A model generated the notes under the pieces. The model was given only the letters and a program-made list of their open reading frames with translations. It was not told where the DNA came from and did not search any database. 64,000 nt of DNA from CAZADA01 sp964526675 (GTDB lineage Bacteria; Pseudomonadota; Alphaproteobacteria; Caulobacterales; Maricaulaceae), in NCBI GenBank assembly GCA_964526675.1, contig CAZGLY010000008.1, forward strand, positions 1-64,000, read 5' to 3'. Position numbers and translations under genes: made by a program. Below, one piece after another: positions 7,570-15,622 of this stretch. The stretch's first letter is position 1. Every line of letters begins with the position of its first letter.

Positions 7570-8664
7570 ATGGCGATGGCGGAAACCTTTTATGACGTGA
7601 TCCGTCGGCAGGGCGTCAGTCGACGTTCCTTTATGAAGTTCTGCTCGCTGACGGCGACGTCGCTGGGCCTGGCGCCCGCAATGGCGGGCCAAATCGCGCA
7701 CGCGATGGAGACGAAGCCCCGCACGCCGGTGGTCTGGCTCAACGGGCTTGAGTGCACCTGCTGCTCCGAGAGCTTTATCCGCTCAGGCCATCCTTTGGTG
7801 TCCGACGTGGTCCTGTCGATGTTGTCGCTGGACTACTCCCACGTGCTCATGGCGTCCGCCGGCCATCAGGCCGAAGAGATTTTGGAGCAGATCCGCGAAG
7901 AGCATGACGGCGAGTACATTCTCGCGGTGGAAGGCAACCCGCCGCTCAACGAAAACGGCATGTACTGCATCATCGGCGGCAAGCCGTTCGTGGAGCAGCT
8001 GCAGACCATGGCCGCCGGCGCCAAAGCGGTGATCGCTTGGGGATCGTGCGCGTCCAATGGCTGCGTGCAAGCCGCGGCGCCGAACCCAACCCGCGCGACG
8101 CCGATCCACAAAGTCATTCGCGGCAAGCCGATCATCAAAGTCCCGGGCTGCCCGCCCATCCCGGAGGTGATGACCGGGGTCATCACCTACATGCTGACCT
8201 TTGACCGCGTCCCGCCGCTGGATCGTTTGGGCCGGCCGAACATGTTCTACGGCCAGCGCATCCACGACAAATGCTATCGCCGGCCGCACTTTGACGCCGG
8301 TCAATTCGCCGAAGCGTGGGACGATGAGGGCTCCCGCAAGGGCTTCTGCCTCTACAAAATGGGCTGCCGCGGGCCAACCACGTACAACGCCTGCTCCACG
8401 GTGCGTTGGAACGGCGGCGTGTCCTTCCCCATCCAATCCGGCCATGGCTGCATCGGCTGTTCGGAAGAGGACTTCTGGGACAACGGCCCGTTCTACGACC
8501 GCTTAGCCAAGGTCAACACGCCGCTTGGCGCGGAAGCCAACGCCGACAAGATCGGCTTCGCCGCCGCCGGAGCGATCGGCGCGGCGGTGGCCGCCCATGC
8601 GGGACTGACGGCGCTCAAGCGCGCGCGCGACAAAGTCGTCGCGCCCGCCGGCGACGCTGAATAA
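7570..8664 (+). CDS. hupS: Uptake [NiFe] hydrogenase small subunit, oxygen-tolerant type
   Basis: 364 residues. It carries the iron-sulfur relay that passes electrons from the H2-splitting site to cytochrome b. The Tat signal SRRSFMK (residues 17-23) exports the folded enzyme. Proximal-cluster ligands are C62, C160 and C194, and there are two extra cysteines, C64 (CTCC) and C165 (GSCASNGC). All match Ralstonia MBH positions 17, 19, 20, 115, 120 and 149 with a constant offset of 45, the mark of the 4Fe-3S cluster of oxygen-tolerant group 1d enzymes. Distal and medial cluster motifs follow (KMGCRGPTTYNAC, GCIGCSEEDF), then a C-terminal membrane helix near residues 320-345. The start may be ATG 7570 or ATG 7576; GGGAG at 7562-7566 suits the second better. 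Confidence 0.97.
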   Translation: MAMAETFYDVIRRQGVSRRSFMKFCSLTATSLGLAPAMAGQIAHAMETKPRTPVVWLNGLECTCCSESFIRSGHPLVSDVVLSMLSLDYSHVLMASAGHQAEEILEQIREEHDGEYILAVEGNPPLNENGMYCIIGGKPFVEQLQTMAAGAKAVIAWGSCASNGCVQAAAPNPTRATPIHKVIRGKPIIKVPGCPPIPEVMTGVITYMLTFDRVPPLDRLGRPNMFYGQRIHDKCYRRPHFDAGQFAEAWDDEGSRKGFCLYKMGCRGPTTYNACSTVRWNGGVSFPIQSGHGCIGCSEEDFWDNGPFYDRLAKVNTPLGAEANADKIGFAAAGAIGAAVAAHAGLTALKRARDKVVAPAGDAE

Positions 8665-8675
8665 GGGGGCGCATC

Positions 8676-10466
8676 ATGGTCACAAACACGCCAAACGGCT
8701 TCACGCTCGACGACAGCGGCCGCCGCGTCGTTGTCGATCCCATCACCCGCATCGAGGGCCATTTGCGCGTCGAAGTGAATGTCGACGAGCAAAACGTCAT
8801 CCGCAACGCGGTCTCCACCGGCACGATGTGGCGGGGCCTTGAGGTGATTTTGAAGGGCCGCGACCCGCGCGACGCCTGGGCCTTCACCCAGCGCATCTGC
8901 GGCGTGTGCACCGGCACCCACGCGCTCACATCGGTGCGCGCCGTGGAAGACGCGCTGGGCATCGAAATCCCTGAAAACGCCAACAGCATCCGCAACATCA
9001 TGCAGCTGGCGCTGCAGGTGCACGACCACATCGTCCACTTCTATCACCTGCACGCGCTCGATTGGGTGGACGTGGTCTCCGCGCTGTCGGCGGACCCCAA
9101 AGGCACGTCTGAACTGGCTCAGTCCATCTCGTCGTGGCCGCTCTCGAGCCCCGGTTACTTCCGCGACCTGCAAACCAAGCTGAAGAAGTTCGTGGAGTCC
9201 GGTCAGCTCGGCCTCTTCCGCAACGGCTATTGGGGCCACCCCGCCTACAAACTGCCGCCGGAAGCGAACCTCATGGCGGTGGCGCATTATCTCGAAGCGC
9301 TCGATTTCCAGAAGGAAATCAAAAAGATCCACACCGTCTTCGGCGGCAAAAACCCACATCCCAACTGGCTGGTCGGCGGCGTCCCCTGCCCGATCAACAT
9401 CGAAGGCGTGGGCGCCGTCGGCGCCGTGAACATGGAGCGCCTCAACCTGGTCGGCCAGATCATCGACCAATCGATCGCTTTCGCGGAACAAGTCTATGTG
9501 CCCGACCTGCTCGCCATCGCGTCCTTCTACAAAGACTGGACGTATGGCGGCGGTCTGTCCTCGACGTCCGTGCTGAGTTACGGCGACATCCCCGAGCACG
9601 CCAACGACTATTCCGGCGACAACCTGGCCTTGCCCCGCGGCGCGATCATCAACGGCGATCTGTCGCGCGTGTACGATGTCGACCAGCGGGATCCCGAGCA
9701 GATCCAGGAGTTCGTGACGCACTCGTGGTACTCCTATGACAACGACGCGATCGGGCTCCACCCGTGGGACGGCGTGACCGAGCCAAACTTTGTCCTCGGC
9801 CCGAACGCCCAAGGGTCGAACACGAACCTCGTATCGCTCGATGAGAACGCCAAATACTCGTGGATCAAAAGCCCGCGTTGGAACGGCCACGCCATGGAGG
9901 TGGGCCCGCTCGCCCGCTACATCATCGGCTACGCCCAAGGCATTCCGGAGTTCAAGGAGCCGACGGAAGCCGCGCTGCGCCAGCTCGATCTGCCGGTTGA
10001 GGCGCTCTTCTCAACGCTGGGCCGCACGGCCGCGCGCGGTCTCGAGTGCGCCTGGGCGGCGCACAAGATGCGCTACTTCTTCGACAAATTGATCGGCACG
10101 ATCCGCGCGGGCGATGTCGCCACCGCCAATGTCGACAATTGGGAGCCGTCCACCTGGCCGAAGTCGGCCAAGGGCGTCGGCTTCACCGAAGCGCCGCGCG
10201 GCGCCCTGGGCCACTGGATCCACATCGAAGACACGAAGATCGCCAACTACCAATGCGTCGTGCCGACGACGTGGAACGCGGGGCCCCGCGACCCCCAAGG
10301 GAACATTGGCGCCTATGAAGCGGCGCTGATGGACACGCCCATGGCGGATCCCGAGCAGCCCCTGGAAATCCTGCGCACCATCCACTCCTTCGATCCGTGC
10401 TTGGCGTGCTCCACCCATGTCATGAGCGACGATGGCGACGAACTCGCCAACGTCCAGGTCCGCTAG
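8676..10466 (+). CDS. hupL: Uptake [NiFe] hydrogenase large subunit
   Basis: 596 residues. It holds the NiFe(CN)2CO centre that oxidises H2. The four nickel-ligating cysteines are visible: C75 and C78 in RICGVCTGTH, and C575 and C578 in DPCLACSTH. After His581 comes a 15-residue tail, VMSDDGDELANVQVR, that HupD should remove once nickel is inserted. The protein has no signal of its own and would be exported with HupS by the Tat system. ATG 8676 follows GGGGG, 11 bases after the hupS stop. Confidence 0.98.
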   Translation: MVTNTPNGFTLDDSGRRVVVDPITRIEGHLRVEVNVDEQNVIRNAVSTGTMWRGLEVILKGRDPRDAWAFTQRICGVCTGTHALTSVRAVEDALGIEIPENANSIRNIMQLALQVHDHIVHFYHLHALDWVDVVSALSADPKGTSELAQSISSWPLSSPGYFRDLQTKLKKFVESGQLGLFRNGYWGHPAYKLPPEANLMAVAHYLEALDFQKEIKKIHTVFGGKNPHPNWLVGGVPCPINIEGVGAVGAVNMERLNLVGQIIDQSIAFAEQVYVPDLLAIASFYKDWTYGGGLSSTSVLSYGDIPEHANDYSGDNLALPRGAIINGDLSRVYDVDQRDPEQIQEFVTHSWYSYDNDAIGLHPWDGVTEPNFVLGPNAQGSNTNLVSLDENAKYSWIKSPRWNGHAMEVGPLARYIIGYAQGIPEFKEPTEAALRQLDLPVEALFSTLGRTAARGLECAWAAHKMRYFFDKLIGTIRAGDVATANVDNWEPSTWPKSAKGVGFTEAPRGALGHWIHIEDTKIANYQCVVPTTWNAGPRDPQGNIGAYEAALMDTPMADPEQPLEILRTIHSFDPCLACSTHVMSDDGDELANVQVR

Positions 10467-10477
10467 GGGAAGCCGTC

Positions 10478-11248
10478 ATGGTGGATGTCCCCCACGCGCC
10501 CGAACCGCCGGCTCAACCGCAAAAGCGCAGCGGCTTCTTTGAGTCCCTGGTGACCGACTCCACGGAGGCCGTCAGTCCGGCGGAAAAGGTCTACGTCTAT
10601 GAGGGCCCGTTGCGCTTGTGGCACTGGGTCAACGCGGCGTGCATTTTGGTGTTGTGCGTCACCGGCTATCTGATCGCGACGCCGCCGCCCAGCGTGCCGG
10701 GCGAGGCCTCAGACCACTTTGTCCTCGGCAACATCCGCATGATCCACTTCACCGCGGGTCAGATCCTCGCCATCGCGTTCTTGGCGCGGGTGTATTGGGC
10801 GTTCGCGGGCAACCACCACGCCAAGCAGATTTTCCTGCTGCCGGTGTGGAGCGGCAAATGGTGGTCGGAAGTGTTCCACGAAATTCGGTGGTACAGCTTC
10901 ACGACGCCTCAGCCGAAGAAGTACATCGGCCACAACCCCCTCGCCCAGCTGGCCATGTTCACGCTGTTGATCGTGCCCTTGGTGCTGCAAATCCTCACCG
11001 GCATGGCGCTCTATGCCGAAGGCCAAGGCGTCGACACCTGGTGGTTCGCGGCGTTCGGCTGGGTGTTCGGAGTGTTCGGCAACAACTCCTTCGCTGTGCA
11101 CACCTATCACCACCTGTTCATGTGGGTGATCGTTGTGTTCTCCATCGCCCACATCTACGCCGCGGTCCGCGAAGACATCATGAGCCGGCAAAGTCTTCTG
11201 TCGACCATGATCTCGGGCTGGCGGTACTTCAAGGACGATAAGGAATGA
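10478..11248 (+). CDS. hupC: Hydrogenase cytochrome b subunit
   Basis: 256 residues with four membrane helices. It anchors HupSL to the periplasmic face and passes electrons to quinone through two b hemes. Likely heme ligands lie in LWHWVNA near the first helix, HFTAGQ in the second, and HTYHHLFMW with AHIYAAVRED in the last. The soluble N-terminal tail of about 35 residues is proline-rich. ATG 10478 follows AGGGGA. The stop overlaps the hupD start as ATGA, giving translational coupling. Confidence 0.96.
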   Translation: MVDVPHAPEPPAQPQKRSGFFESLVTDSTEAVSPAEKVYVYEGPLRLWHWVNAACILVLCVTGYLIATPPPSVPGEASDHFVLGNIRMIHFTAGQILAIAFLARVYWAFAGNHHAKQIFLLPVWSGKWWSEVFHEIRWYSFTTPQPKKYIGHNPLAQLAMFTLLIVPLVLQILTGMALYAEGQGVDTWWFAAFGWVFGVFGNNSFAVHTYHHLFMWVIVVFSIAHIYAAVREDIMSRQSLLSTMISGWRYFKDDKE

Positions 11249-11892
11249 GCGCCGCTGCGGCGCTCGACCGCCGGGCCGGCCCGACCTTGGTGCTGGGCGT
11301 CGGCAACCTCCTGTGGGCGGATGAGGGCTTTGGCGTGCGCTGTGTTGAAGCGTTCGCCGCCGCCCATGACGCCGGCCCGGACGTCTCGGTGCTCGAGGGC
11401 GGCACCCAAGGGCTGGCCTTGGTGAACGACCTCGCGGCCGCGCGGCGGATTCTGCTGTTCGACGCCGTCGATCTCGGCGACGCGCCGGGATCGCTGATCG
11501 TGGCGCGCGGCGCGGACGTGCCGCGGTTCGTGGCGAGCGGGAAGGTCTCCCTGCACCAGACCTCCATGATGGAAGTGCTCGCTTTGGCCGAGCTTCTGGC
11601 GGAAAGCCCACCGGAGGCGATCACGCTCATCGGCTGCCAACCCTTCGAGATGGAGGATTACGGCGGAGGACTCACGCCGGCCGTCGCCGCCCGGGTGCCC
11701 GAGGCGGTCGGTTTGGCGGCCGAAGAGCTCCAACGCTGGGGCGTGACCGTGACCGCGCGGATCAACCCGGACGCCGTCATGCCCGAGGCCGTCGCCAGAG
11801 CGCCCTATGAGGCCGAACGCCCATCAGCGGAAGCCGCCTGCCGCACCGGCGACGCGCGGGTGCTGGCCCGCGCCGGATCGGGGGGACGCTAG
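11245..11892 (+). CDS. hupD: Hydrogenase maturation protease
   Basis: 215 residues. This nickel-dependent endopeptidase cuts the C-terminal tail of HupL after the DPCxxCxxH motif. Family motifs: LVLGVGNLLWADEGFG (nickel-ligand Glu), LFDAVDLG (Asp) and SLHQTSMMEVL (His), then IGCQPFEMEDYGGGLTP. The C-terminal 40 residues after INPDAVMPEAV look like a poorly conserved extension. The start overlaps the hupC stop by 4 bases and hupF begins 3 bases after its stop. Confidence 0.95.
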   Translation: MSAAAALDRRAGPTLVLGVGNLLWADEGFGVRCVEAFAAAHDAGPDVSVLEGGTQGLALVNDLAAARRILLFDAVDLGDAPGSLIVARGADVPRFVASGKVSLHQTSMMEVLALAELLAESPPEAITLIGCQPFEMEDYGGGLTPAVAARVPEAVGLAAEELQRWGVTVTARINPDAVMPEAVARAPYEAERPSAEAACRTGDARVLARAGSGGR

Positions 11893-11895
11893 CCG

Positions 11896-12219
11896 ATGTG
11901 CGTCGGCGTCCCTATGCGTGTCGCGGCCGTCGAGGAGCTGACGGCCACCTGCGTGGCGGGCGACCGCCGCGAGACCGTGAACCTCGCGCTGACGGGCCCG
12001 GTTCCGGTTGGATCGGACGTTCTGGTGTATCTCGGCTCCGCGGTGCGCACCCTTGACCCGGTGGAAGCCCGCCAAATCGCCGACGCGCTGGAGGCCGTCG
12101 CGGCCGCCGCCGAAGGCCGCCCGTTCGATCATTTGCTGGCCGACCTGATCGATCGCGAACCGACACTGCCGGAGCATCTGCGGCCGGCGCCCGCTGAGGC
12201 CACGGGAGACTCATCATGA
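11896..12219 (+). CDS. hupF: HupF, HypC-family chaperone
   Basis: 107 residues. The HypC-family N-terminus MCVGVPMRV is present, with the essential Cys2. The protein is longer than HypC, with a C-terminal extension ending EHLRPAPAEATGDSS, as in HupF. In Rhizobium, HupF protects the large subunit during maturation under oxygen and helps transfer the Fe(CN)2CO unit. A second, shorter paralogue, hypC, lies at 18764-18997. The stop overlaps the hupG start as ATGA. Confidence 0.9.
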   Translation: MCVGVPMRVAAVEELTATCVAGDRRETVNLALTGPVPVGSDVLVYLGSAVRTLDPVEARQIADALEAVAAAAEGRPFDHLLADLIDREPTLPEHLRPAPAEATGDSS

Positions 12220-12608
12220 GCCAAGCCTTGCTTGAAGCCCTCGTGACCCAAGACGGCGTCACGCCGGTTTCGGCCGACACCGTTGACGCCTTTCTCAGCG
12301 CCGGCGCCGACCAGCTCACCGCTCTTTTCTTTACGGGCGACCCGGAGAAAAAACTTGAGACGGCGGATGTCGCCGTCGTGCTGCGGGAGCTCCTGCGCCA
12401 ACACCCGACCCGCCTGCGCGCCGGCGTCGTCGACCGCGACGCCGAGGCCGCGCTGATGGAGGCCCATGGCGTGTTCGCCACGCCGAGCTTGGTTTTCTTC
12501 GCGGGAACGGATCGCCTCGAGGTGATCCCGAAAATCCAAGACTGGTCGGTCTACGCGCAGAAACTGCCGGCCCTGTTCGAACGCGCCGGTTGCGGCGCGC
12601 CAGCATAG
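12216..12608 (+). CDS. hupG: HupG/HyaE-type hydrogenase chaperone
   Basis: 130 residues with a thioredoxin-like fold but no CxxC active site; the segment FATPSLVFFAG corresponds to the cis-proline strand. HyaE/HupG proteins bind the Tat signal of the hydrogenase small subunit and take part in its maturation. Position between hupF and hupH is the standard order. Translation is coupled to hupF by a 4-base overlap, and a 36-base gap precedes hupH. Confidence 0.88.
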   Translation: MSQALLEALVTQDGVTPVSADTVDAFLSAGADQLTALFFTGDPEKKLETADVAVVLRELLRQHPTRLRAGVVDRDAEAALMEAHGVFATPSLVFFAGTDRLEVIPKIQDWSVYAQKLPALFERAGCGAPA

Positions 12609-12644
12609 CTTCACCACCAACGCGACAAGCTCGGGAGGGCCGTC

Positions 12645-13556
12645 ATGCGCAAACACCCCCTGATGTGGGAGGATGAAGGCCCCCAAGACGGGCCGCTGGG
12701 CGTTCTGTCGCCCTATGGCGGCGACGACACGGCGAGCCCCTCTTTGCTGGGTCTGCCGAACGGCGACAGTCTGCTGCGATCGCGGGACGTTCGCGCCGAC
12801 GCCGAAGCGGGCCCGGCGGTGCACGCCGCGCTCGCGAAAATCGCCGACGCTCTGCATGCCGCCGCCACGGAAGGGCGCGCCGCGCGCCGGCGGCTTGACG
12901 GCCTCTCGCCGGACGAACGCGCCATGCTCTACGACGCCCTGGGCGAGGGGGAAGTGTCCGTGGTGATCGCGCCCGGCGTCCCCGGCGAAGGCGAAGCGCA
13001 GATCGCTGAAACGGTCCTCCCCGGCGTGTGGATCGGCCGCGCCTACGACGCGGACGGCCAGCTGCAAACGGAATGGGTGGAGGTCGCCGACGCGCCGCGA
13101 GCGCTGCGCGAGGTCGCGGCCACCCGACCGCGGGCCGACATTGCGCTTGAGGCGATCACGCCGCCGCGCGGCGCGATGAATGTGATGGGCGTTCTGGCGG
13201 AAATCCGCGACCGCGCCGCGGCCTGGCGGCCGGGAACCGCGAACCACGTCATCAACTTCACGCTTTTTCCGATGAACGAGACCGACACGGCGTTCCTGGC
13301 CCAAGTGTTGGGCGAGGCCGGAGCCCGCGCGACGTCCGGCGGCTATGGCGCGGCGCGGGTGATCATGACCGGCCTGCAGCATGTCTGGGCGGTTCAGTAC
13401 CTGAACGGCATGGGCGCGGTCATCCTCGACACCATTGAGGTAGGCGACATTCCCGAGGCCATGTTGGCCGGCCCCCAAGATTTCGAGGACAGCGCCGAGC
13501 GGCTGTCGGAAATTCTCGACGCCTACCGTCCGGCGGACGCGGGAGAGCGTCCATGA
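12645..13556 (+). CDS. hupH: HupH/HyaF-type hydrogenase maturation protein
   Basis: 303 residues. HupH/HyaF family members help assemble the iron-sulfur small subunit. The C-terminal half carries the family region from about residue 165 (AITPPRGAMNVMGVLAEIR) through SGGYGAARVIMTG and QYLNGMGAVILDTIEVGD. ATG 12645 follows a GGGAGG ribosome site. The stop overlaps the start of the rubredoxin-HybE fusion gene as ATGA. Confidence 0.9.
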   Translation: MRKHPLMWEDEGPQDGPLGVLSPYGGDDTASPSLLGLPNGDSLLRSRDVRADAEAGPAVHAALAKIADALHAAATEGRAARRRLDGLSPDERAMLYDALGEGEVSVVIAPGVPGEGEAQIAETVLPGVWIGRAYDADGQLQTEWVEVADAPRALREVAATRPRADIALEAITPPRGAMNVMGVLAEIRDRAAAWRPGTANHVINFTLFPMNETDTAFLAQVLGEAGARATSGGYGAARVIMTGLQHVWAVQYLNGMGAVILDTIEVGDIPEAMLAGPQDFEDSAERLSEILDAYRPADAGERP

Positions 13557-14305
13557 ACCAGGGCTTTGAAAGCTCCGCGGCGGGGCGGCTGAACGCCGAC
13601 GCCGTTTTGGAGTGCGGCGTGTGTTGGACGCTCTACGATCCAGCCCAGGGCGACGAAACCCGCGGCGTGCTCCCGGGAACGCCGTTTACGGCGTTGCCGG
13701 CGGACTGGCGCTGCCCCGCCTGTGACGCCTCGAAAGACAAGTTCATGCTCAAAGACCCCGGCGCGGCGACCGATCAGCCGGTGGTGGACACATCCCTTGA
13801 AGCGCGCATCGCCGCGCTTGGGGCCGCGTATCAGGCCGCGGAGGCCGCCATGATCGGCCTGCCCGTCCACAACCCCGCCCTTATCGTGGAGATGGTGGGC
13901 TTTCGCGCCATGTCGGACGCCCACTGGGGGGACGCCTTCGTCGGCGTCGCCGTCACGCCGTGGTGCATGAACGTGGTCGTGTTGCCGTCGGATCCGACGG
14001 GCCCTGCGCCGGGACCGCTTGGCGGCACCCGCGCCTGCGCGTTCCCCTCCGGCGTCTACAGTTTTGTCGCGGGACGAATGGACGGCGTCGGCGTCTTTGA
14101 GACCTGCTCGCTGTTCTCGCCCATGGACGAGTTCGACGACCCCGCCGTGGCGCGCCTGGCCGCCGAGGCGGCGATCGACGGGCTCTTCACCGCGCCCGAG
14201 CCTGAGGAGGCCTCGAAGGGTCCGGAGGTCAGCCGCCGGTTCCTCTTCACCACAAGCCGTTCAGGGCCTGACGCTCCCGCCGAGCGCGCCGCCCAGGAGC
14301 GCTGA
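13553..14305 (+). CDS. hupJ: Rubredoxin-HybE fusion (HupI and HupJ in one chain)
   Basis: 250 residues. An N-terminal rubredoxin domain (about residues 17-66) has the two iron-binding pairs ECGVC (C21, C24) and CPAC (C54, C57). It is followed by a HybE-type hydrogenase assembly chaperone domain (about 80-215) with VTPWCMNVVVLP and FETCSLFSPMDEF. In Rhizobium leguminosarum the equivalents are separate genes, hupI and hupJ. HupI has been linked to small-subunit maturation in the presence of oxygen. The C-terminal 30 residues look disordered. The start overlaps the hupH stop by 4 bases. Confidence 0.92.
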   Translation: MNQGFESSAAGRLNADAVLECGVCWTLYDPAQGDETRGVLPGTPFTALPADWRCPACDASKDKFMLKDPGAATDQPVVDTSLEARIAALGAAYQAAEAAMIGLPVHNPALIVEMVGFRAMSDAHWGDAFVGVAVTPWCMNVVVLPSDPTGPAPGPLGGTRACAFPSGVYSFVAGRMDGVGVFETCSLFSPMDEFDDPAVARLAAEAAIDGLFTAPEPEEASKGPEVSRRFLFTTSRSGPDAPAERAAQER

Positions 14306-14310
14306 GCGGG

Positions 14311-15288
14311 GTGACGGCGTTGCGCCGATACGTCCTCAGCGCGCGCGCCTCTGGTGATCGCCTGAGTGCGCGCGTCAACCGTCACGGCCCCGAAAACCCG
14401 CTTGTAACCGGGCTCGGGCGTCGCGGGACCGACGCGCCGCGCCTGGCAGGGCTTCTCTTTTCGCTCTGCCCTCACGCCCACGCCGTTGCGGCCCAACGCG
14501 CGCTGGAAGACGCCGCCGGCGTCGCGCCCAGTCCGTCCGAGCACGCGGCGCGCGACATCTCCGTGCTGAGCGAGGCGCTGGCGGCGGCGGTCTGGCGGAT
14601 GGGCGTCGACTGGCCGGCGTTGCGCGGCGCGCCGCCGCGTCTGGCGCCGGTGAAGGCGGCGCGTGATGGGGCGGCCGCGTTGCGCACGGGAGACCCAGCC
14701 GGCCGACACGCGCTCGCAGACGCCCTCGCGGCGGTCGCCGCCGAGACGGCGCCCGTGCTGGAGCGCGCCCGTGCAATCCCGATCCGGCCGGGAGACGCCG
14801 CGCGTCCGCCGCAGGAGGAGACTCCACGAGCCCTCTCGGAGACCCCGCACGCCGAACCGCCGTCGGATCTCAGCAGCTGGTTCGCCGCGCAAGCCGCCCA
14901 CGCGCACACGGTGTTGGAGACGTTGGACGCCGTCCTGGCCGATCACGAGCCTGGGGCGGCGCCCCGAACGCCGGACGAGCGCCCTTGGGATGAGACGTCG
15001 GGAGCCGGCGTGGGCTCCGCGCTCACAGCGCGCGGCCGCCTGCGTCACGCCATCACGCTGGACGCGGGCCGGATCGTCGCATGGCGCGCGGACGCGCCAA
15101 CGGATATCAATTTTGCGCCGCATGGCCCGGTGGAGCACTGGGTTGATCGGTTGGCGCCTTGCCCCGATCCAACCGAAGCCCTGACGTGGCTTGTGGCGGC
15201 GTTCGACCCCTGCGCCCCCTGCGCTGTCGAGGTCAAGGTTGAGCCCCGGAACGGCGCGAGGCCGGCTGAGGAGACGCTCCATGCATGA
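14311..15288 (+). CDS. hupK: HupK, large-subunit-like scaffold protein
   Basis: 325 residues starting with GTG. HupK proteins are degenerate relatives of the hydrogenase large subunit, thought to act as a scaffold in cofactor assembly. Remnants of the nickel motifs are visible: SLCPHAHA near residue 51-58 in place of the first CxxC pair, and FDPCAPCAVEV near the C-terminus in place of DPCxxCxxH, lacking the final His. The middle (about 150-200) is low-complexity Ala/Pro/Glu. The gene overlaps hypA by 8 bases. Confidence 0.87.
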   Translation: MTALRRYVLSARASGDRLSARVNRHGPENPLVTGLGRRGTDAPRLAGLLFSLCPHAHAVAAQRALEDAAGVAPSPSEHAARDISVLSEALAAAVWRMGVDWPALRGAPPRLAPVKAARDGAAALRTGDPAGRHALADALAAVAAETAPVLERARAIPIRPGDAARPPQEETPRALSETPHAEPPSDLSSWFAAQAAHAHTVLETLDAVLADHEPGAAPRTPDERPWDETSGAGVGSALTARGRLRHAITLDAGRIVAWRADAPTDINFAPHGPVEHWVDRLAPCPDPTEALTWLVAAFDPCAPCAVEVKVEPRNGARPAEETLHA

Positions 15289-15622
15289 AGCCGCCCTCGC
15301 CCAAAGCGTGATCACGGCGATCGAAGCCGCGGCCGCCCGCGACGGCTTCGCCCGCGTTGAGCGCGTCGTCTTAGAAGTGGGCGCGCTGAGCTGCGTCGAC
15401 GCCGACGCGCTCGCCTTCGGGTTTGACGCCGCCAGCCGCGACACGCTCGCAGAGGGGGCGGCGCTCGACATCCGGCGCCCTCCGGGACGAGCCCGATGCT
15501 TCGGCTGCGAAGCCGACGTCACCATCGCGCGCCAGGGGGACGGCTGTCCCAAGTGCGGCTCCCATCAGCTCGTCGTCACCGGCGGCGAAGAATTGGTCAT
15601 CAAAGCTCTGGAGGTTGTGTGA
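15281..15622 (+). CDS. hypA: Hydrogenase nickel incorporation protein HypA
   Basis: 113 residues. HypA is a nickel and zinc metallochaperone working with HypB to load nickel into HupL. The N-terminus MHEAALA supplies the nickel-binding His2, and the zinc site is formed by the pairs CFGC and CPKC near residues 71-92. The start at 15281 lies inside the last codons of hupK, and the stop overlaps the hypB start in TGATG. Confidence 0.96.
   Translation: MHEAALAQSVITAIEAAAARDGFARVERVVLEVGALSCVDADALAFGFDAASRDTLAEGAALDIRRPPGRARCFGCEADVTIARQGDGCPKCGSHQLVVTGGEELVIKALEVV

Noticed and set aside
8493..9938. 481-codon open frame antisense to hupL
   Set aside because: Rich in Val/Arg/Asp repeats typical of antisense GC-rich frames; hupL is unmistakable.
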